DNA of 64,000 nucleotides from Streptomyces sp. LUP47B. GTDB lineage: Bacteria > Actinomycetota > Actinomycetes > Streptomycetales > Streptomycetaceae. Below, piece after piece: positions 17,578-24,608 of the stretch. Below the pieces are notes generated by a model, which was given only the letters and a program-made list of their open reading frames with translations, made no database searches and was not told the DNA's origin. The position numbers and the translations under genes are program-made. How positions within the stretch are numbered: position 1 is the stretch's first letter; each line of letters starts with the position of its first letter. The stretch lies in assembly GCF_001746295.1 (NCBI RefSeq), contig NZ_MJAH01000007.1, positions 124,001 to 188,000 on the forward strand, in the 5' to 3' direction.

Positions 17578-19359
17578 TCATGCGAGCCAAGCGGACTGTT
17601 TCGGACGTGCGTGCGGGGAGGTGTCGGTGTTGCCGGGCACGGCCGTGTGGCCCAGGTAGCGGTGCACGAAGTGGACGCTCATCGCGCCTTCGCCGACCGC
17701 GGAGGCCACGCGCTTCACCGAGCCGCTGCGGAGGTCGCCTGCGGCGAAGACGCCGGGCAGGCTGGTCTCCAACGTGAGGCAGTCGCGGCCCTGGCTCTGC
17801 CACAGTTCGGGAACGGAACAGGCCTGTGCCTCCGCGCCGGTGAGCACGAAGCCACGCGCGTCGAGGGCGAGCACGCCGGACAGCCAGTCGGTGTGCGGGT
17901 CGGCGCCGGTGAAGACGAACAGGGCCCGCACCTCGAGGTGGCGGTGCTCCCCCGTACGGTGGTCGACCACGGTGACCGCCTCGAGCGTTTTGTCGCCGAG
18001 TGCCTCGGTCACCTCGGTGCGCAGCTGCACGCGCACTCGGGGGTGGCGCTCGATCTGGTCGATCAGGTAGCGGGACATGTGCGCCTCGAGGCTCGGCCCG
18101 CGGACGAGCAGATTCACCTGCGGTGCGTACCCGGCCAGGAAGAGCACCGCCTGGCCCGCGGAGTTGCCGCCGCCGACCACCGCCACCGGGTCGGTACGGC
18201 ACTGCTGGGCCTCGTAGACGGTCGCCGAGTAGTGGACGCTCGAGCCCTCCAACGGCTCGATGCCGGGCACACGGAGGCGGCGGTAGCGGGCGCCGGTGGC
18301 CAGGACGACAGCACGGGCGGTGACCTCACTGCCGTCGGCGAACCCGACCGCGTAGTGGTCGTCCCGCCGTTCGAGCCGGGCCGCCTCCACAGGGACGCTG
18401 ATCCGGGCGCCGAACTTTTCCGCCTGGAGCACGGCGCGCTCGGTGAGTTCGGCGCCGGAGATACCGGAAGGGAAGCCGAAGCAGTTGTCAATGCGGGAGG
18501 ACGTCCCGGCCTGGCCGCCGGTGGCCAGCGACTCGACCACGGTCGTACCGAGGCCCTCCGAGGCAGCGTTCACCGCAGCGGCGAGACCGGCCGGACCGGA
18601 GCCGACGATCAGGAGATCGCCGCGGCCGTTGCCCGACTCCAGGGCCGGCAGGCCGATGAGCCGGGCCAGTTCGGCGTTGCTCGGATTGCGCAGCAGGGTC
18701 GTGTCCCGCCAGATCACCAGCGGCGTCTGCTCCGGACCGACACCGAAGCGACGCAGCAGTGCCTCCGCCTCCTGGTCCGTCTCCAGATCGATCCAGCGGT
18801 GCGGCAGCCGGTTGCGGGCTGCGAACTCGCGCAGCCGCCGGGTGTCGGGCGAGTAGCGCGAGCCGATGATGCGGAACCCTGCGCCCTGCCCGACGAGCAG
18901 GGCACGGCGGCCCAGGCAGGCGCGCAGCACCACATCACCGAGGGTGGAGTCCCGGGTCACCAGGTCACGCAACTGGTCCATGGACAGGGCGAGGATCTCG
19001 CCGGGGTCCCTGACCACGGCGGTGTAGAAGGCCACCTGTCCGTTCAGGAGGCCGAGTTCGCCGATGAAGCGGCCAGGGCCGTGCACACGCAGCAGGCGTT
19101 CGTCGGGCGTGCCGTAGTCCTCGACGATGGCGATCGAACCGCTGAGGACGACGTAGAACACCTCGCACCGCTCACCCTCCCGGATCAGCACGTCACCGGC
19201 GTCGACCGCGCGCCGCCGACCGTGCTGCTCCAGGCGGTCGACCTGATCGTCCGTCAGGCGGGGATAGGCGCCGTGGAGGTCAGGAGTCTCGAAGGGGACG
19301 CTCTCCTGCGTCTCGTCCTGCTCCGGCGCCGCGCCGGGCTGCGTCTCGTCGCCGGGCAT
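17578..19359 (-). CDS. cNMP-binding/thioredoxin-like/thioredoxin-reductase-like fusion lacking the CxxC
   Basis: A 593-residue three-domain protein. Residues about 30-140 form a cyclic-nucleotide-binding-like domain (RRRAVDAGDVLIREGERCEV, then GPGRFIGELGLLNGQ). Residues about 155-225 look like a thioredoxin-fold segment (RRLREFAARNRLPHRWIDLE) without active cysteines. The rest is a flavoprotein like low-Mr thioredoxin reductase: FAD motif VGSGPAGLAAAVNAAS, TGGQAGTSSRIDNCFGFP, NADPH motif VVGGGNSAGQAVLF and GVFAAGDLR. Where reductases carry CATC, this one reads SATV, so it cannot use the normal dithiol relay. It may instead be a ferredoxin/flavodoxin-type or sensing oxidoreductase. The ATG overlaps the UBP stop (TGATG). 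It sits in the chaperone operon after thioredoxin. Confidence 0.87.
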   Translation of the reverse strand: MPGDETQPGAAPEQDETQESVPFETPDLHGAYPRLTDDQVDRLEQHGRRRAVDAGDVLIREGERCEVFYVVLSGSIAIVEDYGTPDERLLRVHGPGRFIGELGLLNGQVAFYTAVVRDPGEILALSMDQLRDLVTRDSTLGDVVLRACLGRRALLVGQGAGFRIIGSRYSPDTRRLREFAARNRLPHRWIDLETDQEAEALLRRFGVGPEQTPLVIWRDTTLLRNPSNAELARLIGLPALESGNGRGDLLIVGSGPAGLAAAVNAASEGLGTTVVESLATGGQAGTSSRIDNCFGFPSGISGAELTERAVLQAEKFGARISVPVEAARLERRDDHYAVGFADGSEVTARAVVLATGARYRRLRVPGIEPLEGSSVHYSATVYEAQQCRTDPVAVVGGGNSAGQAVLFLAGYAPQVNLLVRGPSLEAHMSRYLIDQIERHPRVRVQLRTEVTEALGDKTLEAVTVVDHRTGEHRHLEVRALFVFTGADPHTDWLSGVLALDARGFVLTGAEAQACSVPELWQSQGRDCLTLETSLPGVFAAGDLRSGSVKRVASAVGEGAMSVHFVHRYLGHTAVPGNTDTSPHARPKQSAWLA

Positions 19360-19622
19360 CACACGAACGCCTCGTGGACGTAGCACCACCGCCAGTCCTC
19401 GCCGGGCTGGAACGACTGCACGATCGGATGGGCGTCGGCAGCTGCGTGCTTACGCGCGTGCTTGTTCGGTGAGGAGTCGCAGCAGCCGACGTGGCCGCAG
19501 GTCAGGCAGAGCCTGAGGTGGACCCATGGGGAGCCGAGCCGCAGACACTCCTGACACCCTTCTGGGGTCAGCGGCTGGACCGGCCGGACAAGCGCGAGGT
19601 GGGGGTCTGCGTGCAGGGTCAT
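19359..19622 (-). CDS. UBP-type zinc finger protein
   Basis: An 87-residue protein that is almost entirely a ZnF-UBP domain. Zinc ligands are visible in CQEC (residues 23-26), CLTCGHVGCC (39-48), and the His series H54, H60 and H66. The C-terminal hallmark WRWCYVHEAFV follows. In eukaryotes this fold binds the free C-terminus of ubiquitin; Streptomyces has no classical ubiquitin, so the bacterial ligand is unknown. The ATG at 19622 has GGAAGG 9 nt upstream. A GTG at 19631 overlapping the thioredoxin stop is an alternative start adding three residues. The gene lies between thioredoxin and the reductase-like fusion, which argues for a role in protein quality or redox control. Confidence 0.88.
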   Translation of the reverse strand: MTLHADPHLALVRPVQPLTPEGCQECLRLGSPWVHLRLCLTCGHVGCCDSSPNKHARKHAAADAHPIVQSFQPGEDWRWCYVHEAFV

Positions 19623-19627
19623 GTGGA

Positions 19628-20074
19628 TCACCCTTCCCGGGCCGCGATCGACTGTTCCACCCACCGCCGCAAGGCAGGGGCGGGTGCGGCACCCGCCTGC
19701 CGGGCGATGGTCTGTCCTTTGTCGAGGACCAGCAGCGTCGGTACCGCCTGGACCTCGAACCGCTGCGCCAGGCGCGGGTTCTTGTCGATGTCCACCTTGA
19801 CCAGCTTGATCGTCCCTGCCAGATCGGTGGCGACCTGCTCCAGCGCGGGGCTGACCATGCGGCAGGGGCCGCACCAGGTGGCCCACAGGTCGACGACGAC
19901 TGGCACGGTGGCCTGCTCGACGACCTCGGTGAAGTCGTCGTCGCCCGCGTCGGCCATCCACGGCAGCGGCTGCTTGCAGTTGCCGCACGTGGGGCGGCCC
20001 TCGGCGGCCACCGGGACGCGGTTGGTGCGCCCGCAGTGCGGGCAGGTGACGTTGGTGCCTTGCACGGTATTCAT
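19628..20074 (-). CDS. trxC: Thioredoxin with N-terminal zinc ribbon (Trx2/TrxC type)
   Basis: A 148-residue thioredoxin. An N-terminal zinc ribbon has CPHC (11-14) and CGNC (30-33). The thioredoxin domain follows from about 45 with VDLWATWCGPCRMVSPALEQ containing the CGPC active site, DIDKNPRLAQRF and the cis-Pro segment AVPTLLVLDKGQ. This arrangement is that of thioredoxin 2, a zinc-containing reductase linked to oxidative stress. The ATG overlaps the ClpB stop by 4 nt. It is placed directly after the chaperones and before the UBP finger and the reductase-like fusion. Confidence 0.93.
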   Translation of the reverse strand: MNTVQGTNVTCPHCGRTNRVPVAAEGRPTCGNCKQPLPWMADAGDDDFTEVVEQATVPVVVDLWATWCGPCRMVSPALEQVATDLAGTIKLVKVDIDKNPRLAQRFEVQAVPTLLVLDKGQTIARQAGAAPAPALRRWVEQSIAAREG

Positions 20075-22710
20075 GCCGCCATTGCTCCCTTCGCGTCCTC
20101 GGGCTGGTCGTAGGTGACCACCAGTTCTCCGTGCTCGGCGTCGACGCGGACCTTCGCGCCGTCCTGGACGTCGCCGCGCAGCAGGGCACGCCCGACGAGT
20201 GTCTCGACCTCGTGGGAGATGTAACGCCGCAGCGGCCGGGCCCCGTACACCGGGTCGTAGCCCTGGTGGGCGATCAACTCACGGGCCGCGTCGGTGAGTT
20301 CGACGCCGATGCGGCGTTCGGCGAGGCGGCGGCGCAGTTCGTCGAACTGCAGCTCCACGATCCGCTCGATCTGCCGCTCACCGAGCGGCTTGAACAGCAC
20401 GATGTCGTCGACGCGGTTGAGGAACTCCGGGCGGAAGTGCCCGCGCAGCTCGCCCATCACCAGGGCGCGGGCGTCCGGCTTGATCTCGCCGTCGGCGGTG
20501 GCGCCGTCGAGCAGGTACTGGGAGCCGATGTTGGACGTCATGATGATCACGGTGTTGCGGAAGTCGACGGTGCGGCCCTGGGAGTCGGTGATGCGGCCGT
20601 CGTCGAGGACCTGCAGCAGGGTGTTGAAGACATCGGTGTGTGCCTTCTCGATCTCGTCGAACAGGACGACCGAGTACGGCTTGCGGCGTACGGCCTCGGT
20701 GAGTTGGCCACCTTCCTCGTAGCCGACGTATCCGGGCGGTGCGCCCATGAGCCGGCTGACGGTGTGCCGCTCCTGGTACTCACTCATGTCGAGGCGGACC
20801 ATGTTCTCCTCGGAGTCGAACAGGGCCCGGGCGAGGGTCTTGGCCAGCTCGGTCTTCCCGACGCCGGTGGGGCCGAGGAAGATGAACGAGCCGATGGGGC
20901 GGCGCGGGTCGCGGATGCCGGAGCGGGCGCGGATGATGGCGTCGGCGACGAGCTTGACGGCCTCGTCCTGGCCGATGACGCGCTCGCGCAGGATCTCGTC
21001 GAGGCGCAGCAGCTTCTCGCGTTCGCCCTCCTGGAGGCGGGCGACGGGGATGCCGGTCCAGGCGGCGACGATCTCGGCGATCTCCTCCTCGGTGACGACC
21101 TCGCGCAGCAGCCGGTTCTGCCCTTGTTTGGCGGCCAGTTGCTCCTCCTCGGCCTTCAGCCGGCGCTCCAGGTCCTGCAGGCGGCCGTAGCGGAGTTCGG
21201 CGGCGCGGTTGAGGTCGTAGGCACGTTCGGCCTCCTCCGCCTCGTGGCGGACCTGCTCCAGTTCCTGGCGCAGTTCCTGCACGCGGCGGATGGCCTGCCG
21301 TTCGGCCTCCCACTGGGCGTGTTTGGCGTCGGCCTCGCCGCGCAGGTCGGCAAGTTCCTTGCGCAGCTCTTCCAGACGGGACTTGCTGGCCGGGTCGTTC
21401 TCCTTGGACAGGGCCGCTTCCTCGATCTCCAGGCGGGTGACGCGGCGGGTGATCTCGTCGAGTTCGGCGGGCATGGAGTCGATCTCGGTACGCAGCCGGG
21501 CGCAGGCCTCGTCGACGAGGTCGATGGCCTTGTCGGGCAGGAACCGGTCGGTGATGTAGCGGTGGGAGAGCGTCGCCGCCGCGACCAGCGAGGTGTCCTG
21601 GATCTTGACGCCGTGGAAGACCTCGAGGCGTTCGCGCAGGCCACGCAGGATGGAGATGGTGTCCTCCACGCTGGGTTCGTCGACCACGACCTGCTGGAAG
21701 CGGCGTTCGAGGGCGGCGTCCTTCTCGATGTGCTTGCGGTACTCGTCGAGGGTGGTCGCGCCGATCATGTGCAGTTCGCCGCGGGCGAGCATCGGCTTGA
21801 GCATGTTGCCCGCGTCCATGGCCCCTTCGGCGGCGCCCGCACCGACGACGGTGTGCAGTTCGTCGACGAAGAGCAGGATGCCCCCCTGGGCGGCCTTGAC
21901 CTCGGACAGCACGGCCTTGAGGCGCTCTTCGAACTCGCCGCGGTACTTGGCGCCGGCGACCAGGGAGCCCATGTCGAGGGCGAACACCACCTTGTCGCGC
22001 AGGCCCTCGGGCACGTCGCCGCGGACGATGCGCTGGGCGAGTCCCTCGACGATGGCGGTCTTGCCGACGCCGGGATCGCCGATCAGGACGGGGTTGTTCT
22101 TGGACTTGCGGCTGAGGATCTGGGTGACACGGCGGATCTCGGCGTCCCGGCCGATGACCGGGTCCAGCCGCCCGGACCGGGCCTCGAGGACCAGGTCGCG
22201 GCCGTACTTCTCCAGGGCCTCGTAGGCCACCTCGGGGTTGGCGGAGGTCACCCTCTGATTGCCGCGGATCCTGGTGAGCGCGCTCAGGAACGAATCCCGG
22301 GTCACGCCGTGCTCCTTCAGCAGGCGCCCGGCGGCGGTCGCCGAGCCCTCCTCCGCCAGGGCCAGCAGCAGGTGCTCCACGGACACGTACTCGTCCTTGA
22401 GGCGTTTGGCCTCCCGCTCGGCCGCGTCCAGCAGCCGGGCCAGGCGCTGGGTGACGAAGACCTGGCCCGGCGCCGCGCCCGGGCCGGTCACCTTGGGCCG
22501 ACGGGAGAGTTCCTCGCGTACGGCCGTACGCAACTCCTCGGGCTCGGTGCCCGCCTGCTGCAGCAGCCGAGGGATCAGGCCCTCGTCCTGGTCGAGGAGG
22601 GCGAGCAGCAGATGCTCGCCGTCGACCTCGGTGTGGCCCAGGCTGCCGGCGGCGCTCTGCGCCTCCTGCAGGGCTTCCTGTGACTTCTGGGTCAGGCGGT
22701 TCATGTCCAT
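20071..22710 (-). CDS. clpB: ATP-dependent disaggregase ClpB
   Basis: An 879-residue Hsp100. The N-terminal repeat domain (about 1-150) begins NRLTQKSQEALQEAQSAAGS. The first AAA+ module has Walker A GDPGVGKTAIVEG and Walker B LLFVDELHTV. The coiled-coil middle domain spans about 410-525. The second AAA+ module has GPTGVGKTELAKTLA, then VVLFDEIEKAH, a MSEYQERHTVSRLMGAPPGY segment and the C-terminal arginine-bearing VYGARPLRRYI. ClpB with DnaK, DnaJ and GrpE extracts proteins from aggregates; all partners are in this operon. The first of two ATG codons (22710, AGGAG 12 nt upstream) is used here; 22704 is possible. The start overlaps the CbpM gene. It is probably a second, stress-dedicated ClpB, since streptomycetes normally have a core copy elsewhere. 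Confidence 0.96.
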   Translation of the reverse strand: MDMNRLTQKSQEALQEAQSAAGSLGHTEVDGEHLLLALLDQDEGLIPRLLQQAGTEPEELRTAVREELSRRPKVTGPGAAPGQVFVTQRLARLLDAAEREAKRLKDEYVSVEHLLLALAEEGSATAAGRLLKEHGVTRDSFLSALTRIRGNQRVTSANPEVAYEALEKYGRDLVLEARSGRLDPVIGRDAEIRRVTQILSRKSKNNPVLIGDPGVGKTAIVEGLAQRIVRGDVPEGLRDKVVFALDMGSLVAGAKYRGEFEERLKAVLSEVKAAQGGILLFVDELHTVVGAGAAEGAMDAGNMLKPMLARGELHMIGATTLDEYRKHIEKDAALERRFQQVVVDEPSVEDTISILRGLRERLEVFHGVKIQDTSLVAAATLSHRYITDRFLPDKAIDLVDEACARLRTEIDSMPAELDEITRRVTRLEIEEAALSKENDPASKSRLEELRKELADLRGEADAKHAQWEAERQAIRRVQELRQELEQVRHEAEEAERAYDLNRAAELRYGRLQDLERRLKAEEEQLAAKQGQNRLLREVVTEEEIAEIVAAWTGIPVARLQEGEREKLLRLDEILRERVIGQDEAVKLVADAIIRARSGIRDPRRPIGSFIFLGPTGVGKTELAKTLARALFDSEENMVRLDMSEYQERHTVSRLMGAPPGYVGYEEGGQLTEAVRRKPYSVVLFDEIEKAHTDVFNTLLQVLDDGRITDSQGRTVDFRNTVIIMTSNIGSQYLLDGATADGEIKPDARALVMGELRGHFRPEFLNRVDDIVLFKPLGERQIERIVELQFDELRRRLAERRIGVELTDAARELIAHQGYDPVYGARPLRRYISHEVETLVGRALLRGDVQDGAKVRVDAEHGELVVTYDQPEDAKGAMAA

Positions 22711-23069
22711 GGTGGTAGATCACTCCTCATGCCTGCACGCCGCAGCGCGGCTTCGAGCAGACTGATGCGGTCGAGCAGGTCGAGCACCAGACCGAGGGAT
22801 GCGTAGTTCAGGCACAGCCCGGTGCGCAACCGCTGGACGCGGGCCAGGGCGGCCGGGGCCGTGGGGTCGAACACCAGCCGCCCGGAGGCGTCAGGGCCGG
22901 CGTCCACCAGTCCGAGGGCGACGAACCGACGGATCAGATCGGGATGGAGGCCCGAGCGGCGGGCCACGGTCTCCAGCGAGAGCAAGGGCACGGGCACGAT
23001 CGCGTACCGCGCGCCCACCTCGTGCGTGCGTGCGTGGGAAGGGCGGGCCTCGGCCGGTCGGTCGCTCAT
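22701..23069 (-). CDS. cbpM: Chaperone modulator CbpM (MerR-like helix-turn-helix)
   Basis: A 122-residue protein with a MerR_2-like helical fold: LSLETVARRSGLHPDLIRRF, VALGLVDAGPDASGRLVFDP, then ARVQRLRTGLCLNYASLGLV and the helix LDLLDRISLLEAALRR. In E. coli CbpM binds the J domain of CbpA and restrains it. Here the gene directly follows a CbpA-like DnaJ with a TGATG junction, supporting that role over the DNA-binding HspR that usually follows dnaJ in actinomycetes. It is too short and lacks a basic recognition tail for a confident HspR call. It overlaps ClpB by 10 nt. Confidence 0.75.
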   Translation of the reverse strand: MSDRPAEARPSHARTHEVGARYAIVPVPLLSLETVARRSGLHPDLIRRFVALGLVDAGPDASGRLVFDPTAPAALARVQRLRTGLCLNYASLGLVLDLLDRISLLEAALRRAGMRSDLPPWT

Positions 23070-24007
23070 CACGTCCTCCTGGGGTCGAACGAGGAGACAG
23101 CGGCAAGTTCCTCCATCAGCTCGCGCTCCCGGTCGCTCAGCCGGGGCGGCACCATGATCCGCAGCTCCGCGTACAGGTCTCCGTTCGCGTCGCGCGGGCC
23201 CGGCATGCCCTCGCCGCGCAGCCGCAGACGCCGTCCGCTGGAGGACCCGGCGGGCACGGTCACCTTCGCCGTGGCACCGCTCGGCGTGGGCACCGGCACG
23301 GTCGCGCCCAGCGCGGCCTCCCAGGGGGTGACCGGAAGCTGCACGTACACGTCCCGGCCCTCGAGGCGGAACTGGGGGTGCGGCTGGATCCGCACCCGGA
23401 GATACAGATCCCCCGCGGGACCGTCGCCGCTGCCGCGGCCGCCCTCGCCCGCCAGCCGGATGCGTCGGCCGTCGGTGACGCCGGGCGGTACGTCCACCTC
23501 GTAGCGCCGCTGACCGTCGGGCCCGGCGAGGGTGACGGTGCGGCGGCCTCCGCGGTAGGCCTCCTCGACGGTGAGCGGCAGTTCGGCCTCCTGGTCGGCT
23601 CCGGGGACGCGCATCCGTCCGGCGCCCCCGAAGAACGAGCCGAACAGGTCCTCGACGTCGACGCCCTCGGCGCCGAAGCCGCTGGTGGCGTACCGGGCCC
23701 GGGGTCCGCCCCCGGTGGACCACCGGAAGCCGCTGCCGGCTCCCGCGCCGGCGCCGGCGCCGACCCGTTCCTCCCAGTCCTCCGGGACTTTCCGGAAGTC
23801 CTCGCCGAAGCGGTCGTAGCGGGTCCGCTGCTCGGGATCCGACAGGACGCTGAAGGCCTCGTTGATCTCCTTGAACCGCTCCTCCGCCTGCGGGTCCTTG
23901 TTGACGTCGGGGTGGTACTTGCGGGCCAGGGAGCGATAAGCCCTCTGGATCTCGTCCCGGTCGGCGGTGCGCGGAACGCCGAGCACCTCGTAGAAGTCGC
24001 GTGCCAT
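23069..24007 (-). CDS. DnaJ family co-chaperone without zinc finger (CbpA type)
   Basis: A 312-residue type-II J protein. The J domain (1-70) starts MARDFYEVLGVPRTADRDEI and has HPD at about 32-34. A Gly-rich linker follows (GAGAGAGAGSGF), then an aromatic/acidic segment VDVEDLFGSFFGGAG. Two beta-rich client-binding domains follow directly (about 140-220 and 225-300). The four CxxCxGxG zinc motifs of true DnaJ are absent. The C-terminal helix LSDRERELMEELA fits a dimerisation tail. It stimulates DnaK, encoded two genes upstream; CbpM follows immediately. It starts 6 nt after GrpE. Confidence 0.93.
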   Translation of the reverse strand: MARDFYEVLGVPRTADRDEIQRAYRSLARKYHPDVNKDPQAEERFKEINEAFSVLSDPEQRTRYDRFGEDFRKVPEDWEERVGAGAGAGAGSGFRWSTGGGPRARYATSGFGAEGVDVEDLFGSFFGGAGRMRVPGADQEAELPLTVEEAYRGGRRTVTLAGPDGQRRYEVDVPPGVTDGRRIRLAGEGGRGSGDGPAGDLYLRVRIQPHPQFRLEGRDVYVQLPVTPWEAALGATVPVPTPSGATAKVTVPAGSSSGRRLRLRGEGMPGPRDANGDLYAELRIMVPPRLSDRERELMEELAAVSSFDPRRT

Positions 24008-24013
24008 GGCCGC

Positions 24014-24598
24014 TCACTCCCGCTTGGCGACGGTCACGGCGGCAGGCCGCAGCTGCCGCTCGGCCTCCCCGTAACCGGGTCGCAGCACCTGGACCACGGT
24101 GTTCGGATCGGCGCCGGGTTCCTGGACCACGCCGACGACCTCGTGCCGGGCCGGGTCGAACGGCACGCCGCTCTCCGCCTGACGCGGGTAGCCGAGCCGC
24201 TCCAGGACGTTCACGGCCTGGTCACGCACGGCCCGGACACCTTCGACGATCGCACCGGGGTCGGCGGCCGCGTGGTTCAGGGCGAGTTCCAGGTTGTCGA
24301 TGACGGGCAGGAAGGCCGCGGCCGTACGGGCACGTTCGGCCGCGGCCTGTCCGTTCAGCTCCCTGGCATGGCGTTTGCGCAGGTTGTCGAGGTCGGCCAG
24401 GGCGCGGCGCCAGCGGTCCTCGGCCTCGCGCAACGCCGCCGAGGACTCGTCGTCGGCTGCGGCGGTGCCGGTTGCGGCGTCGGGCCCCGGCTCGGCCTGT
24501 TCGGTCGGCTGTCCGGGCTGGGCAAGGTCCCCGCGCGGCGGCTGTACGGCGCCTTCCGGCGGCGGGTCGGGCTCTGGGCCCCGGGGTGGAATGGACAT
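24014..24598 (-). CDS. grpE: Nucleotide exchange factor GrpE
   Basis: A 194-residue GrpE. It has a low-complexity N-terminus rich in Pro, Glu and Ala, then a long helix (about 50-90) with AEDRWRRALADLDNLRKRHA. The core LPVIDNLELALNHA follows, and the beta domain has FDPARHEVVGVVQEPGADPN, TVVQVLRPGYG and AAVTVAKRE. GrpE releases ADP from DnaK. ATG at 24598 is preferred because GAGG lies 7 nt upstream; a GTG at 24607 would place the start on that same motif. It follows dnaK by 10 nt. Confidence 0.92.
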   Translation of the reverse strand: MSIPPRGPEPDPPPEGAVQPPRGDLAQPGQPTEQAEPGPDAATGTAAADDESSAALREAEDRWRRALADLDNLRKRHARELNGQAAAERARTAAAFLPVIDNLELALNHAAADPGAIVEGVRAVRDQAVNVLERLGYPRQAESGVPFDPARHEVVGVVQEPGADPNTVVQVLRPGYGEAERQLRPAAVTVAKRE

Positions 24599-24608
24599 TG
24601 CGGGCACC

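Noticed and set aside
20131..22683. Very long open frame antisense to clpB (850 codons)
   Set aside because: It is the mirror of a GC-biased gene: its composition is Val/Gly/Leu/Asp-rich low complexity without domains, while the opposite strand is an unmistakable ClpB.
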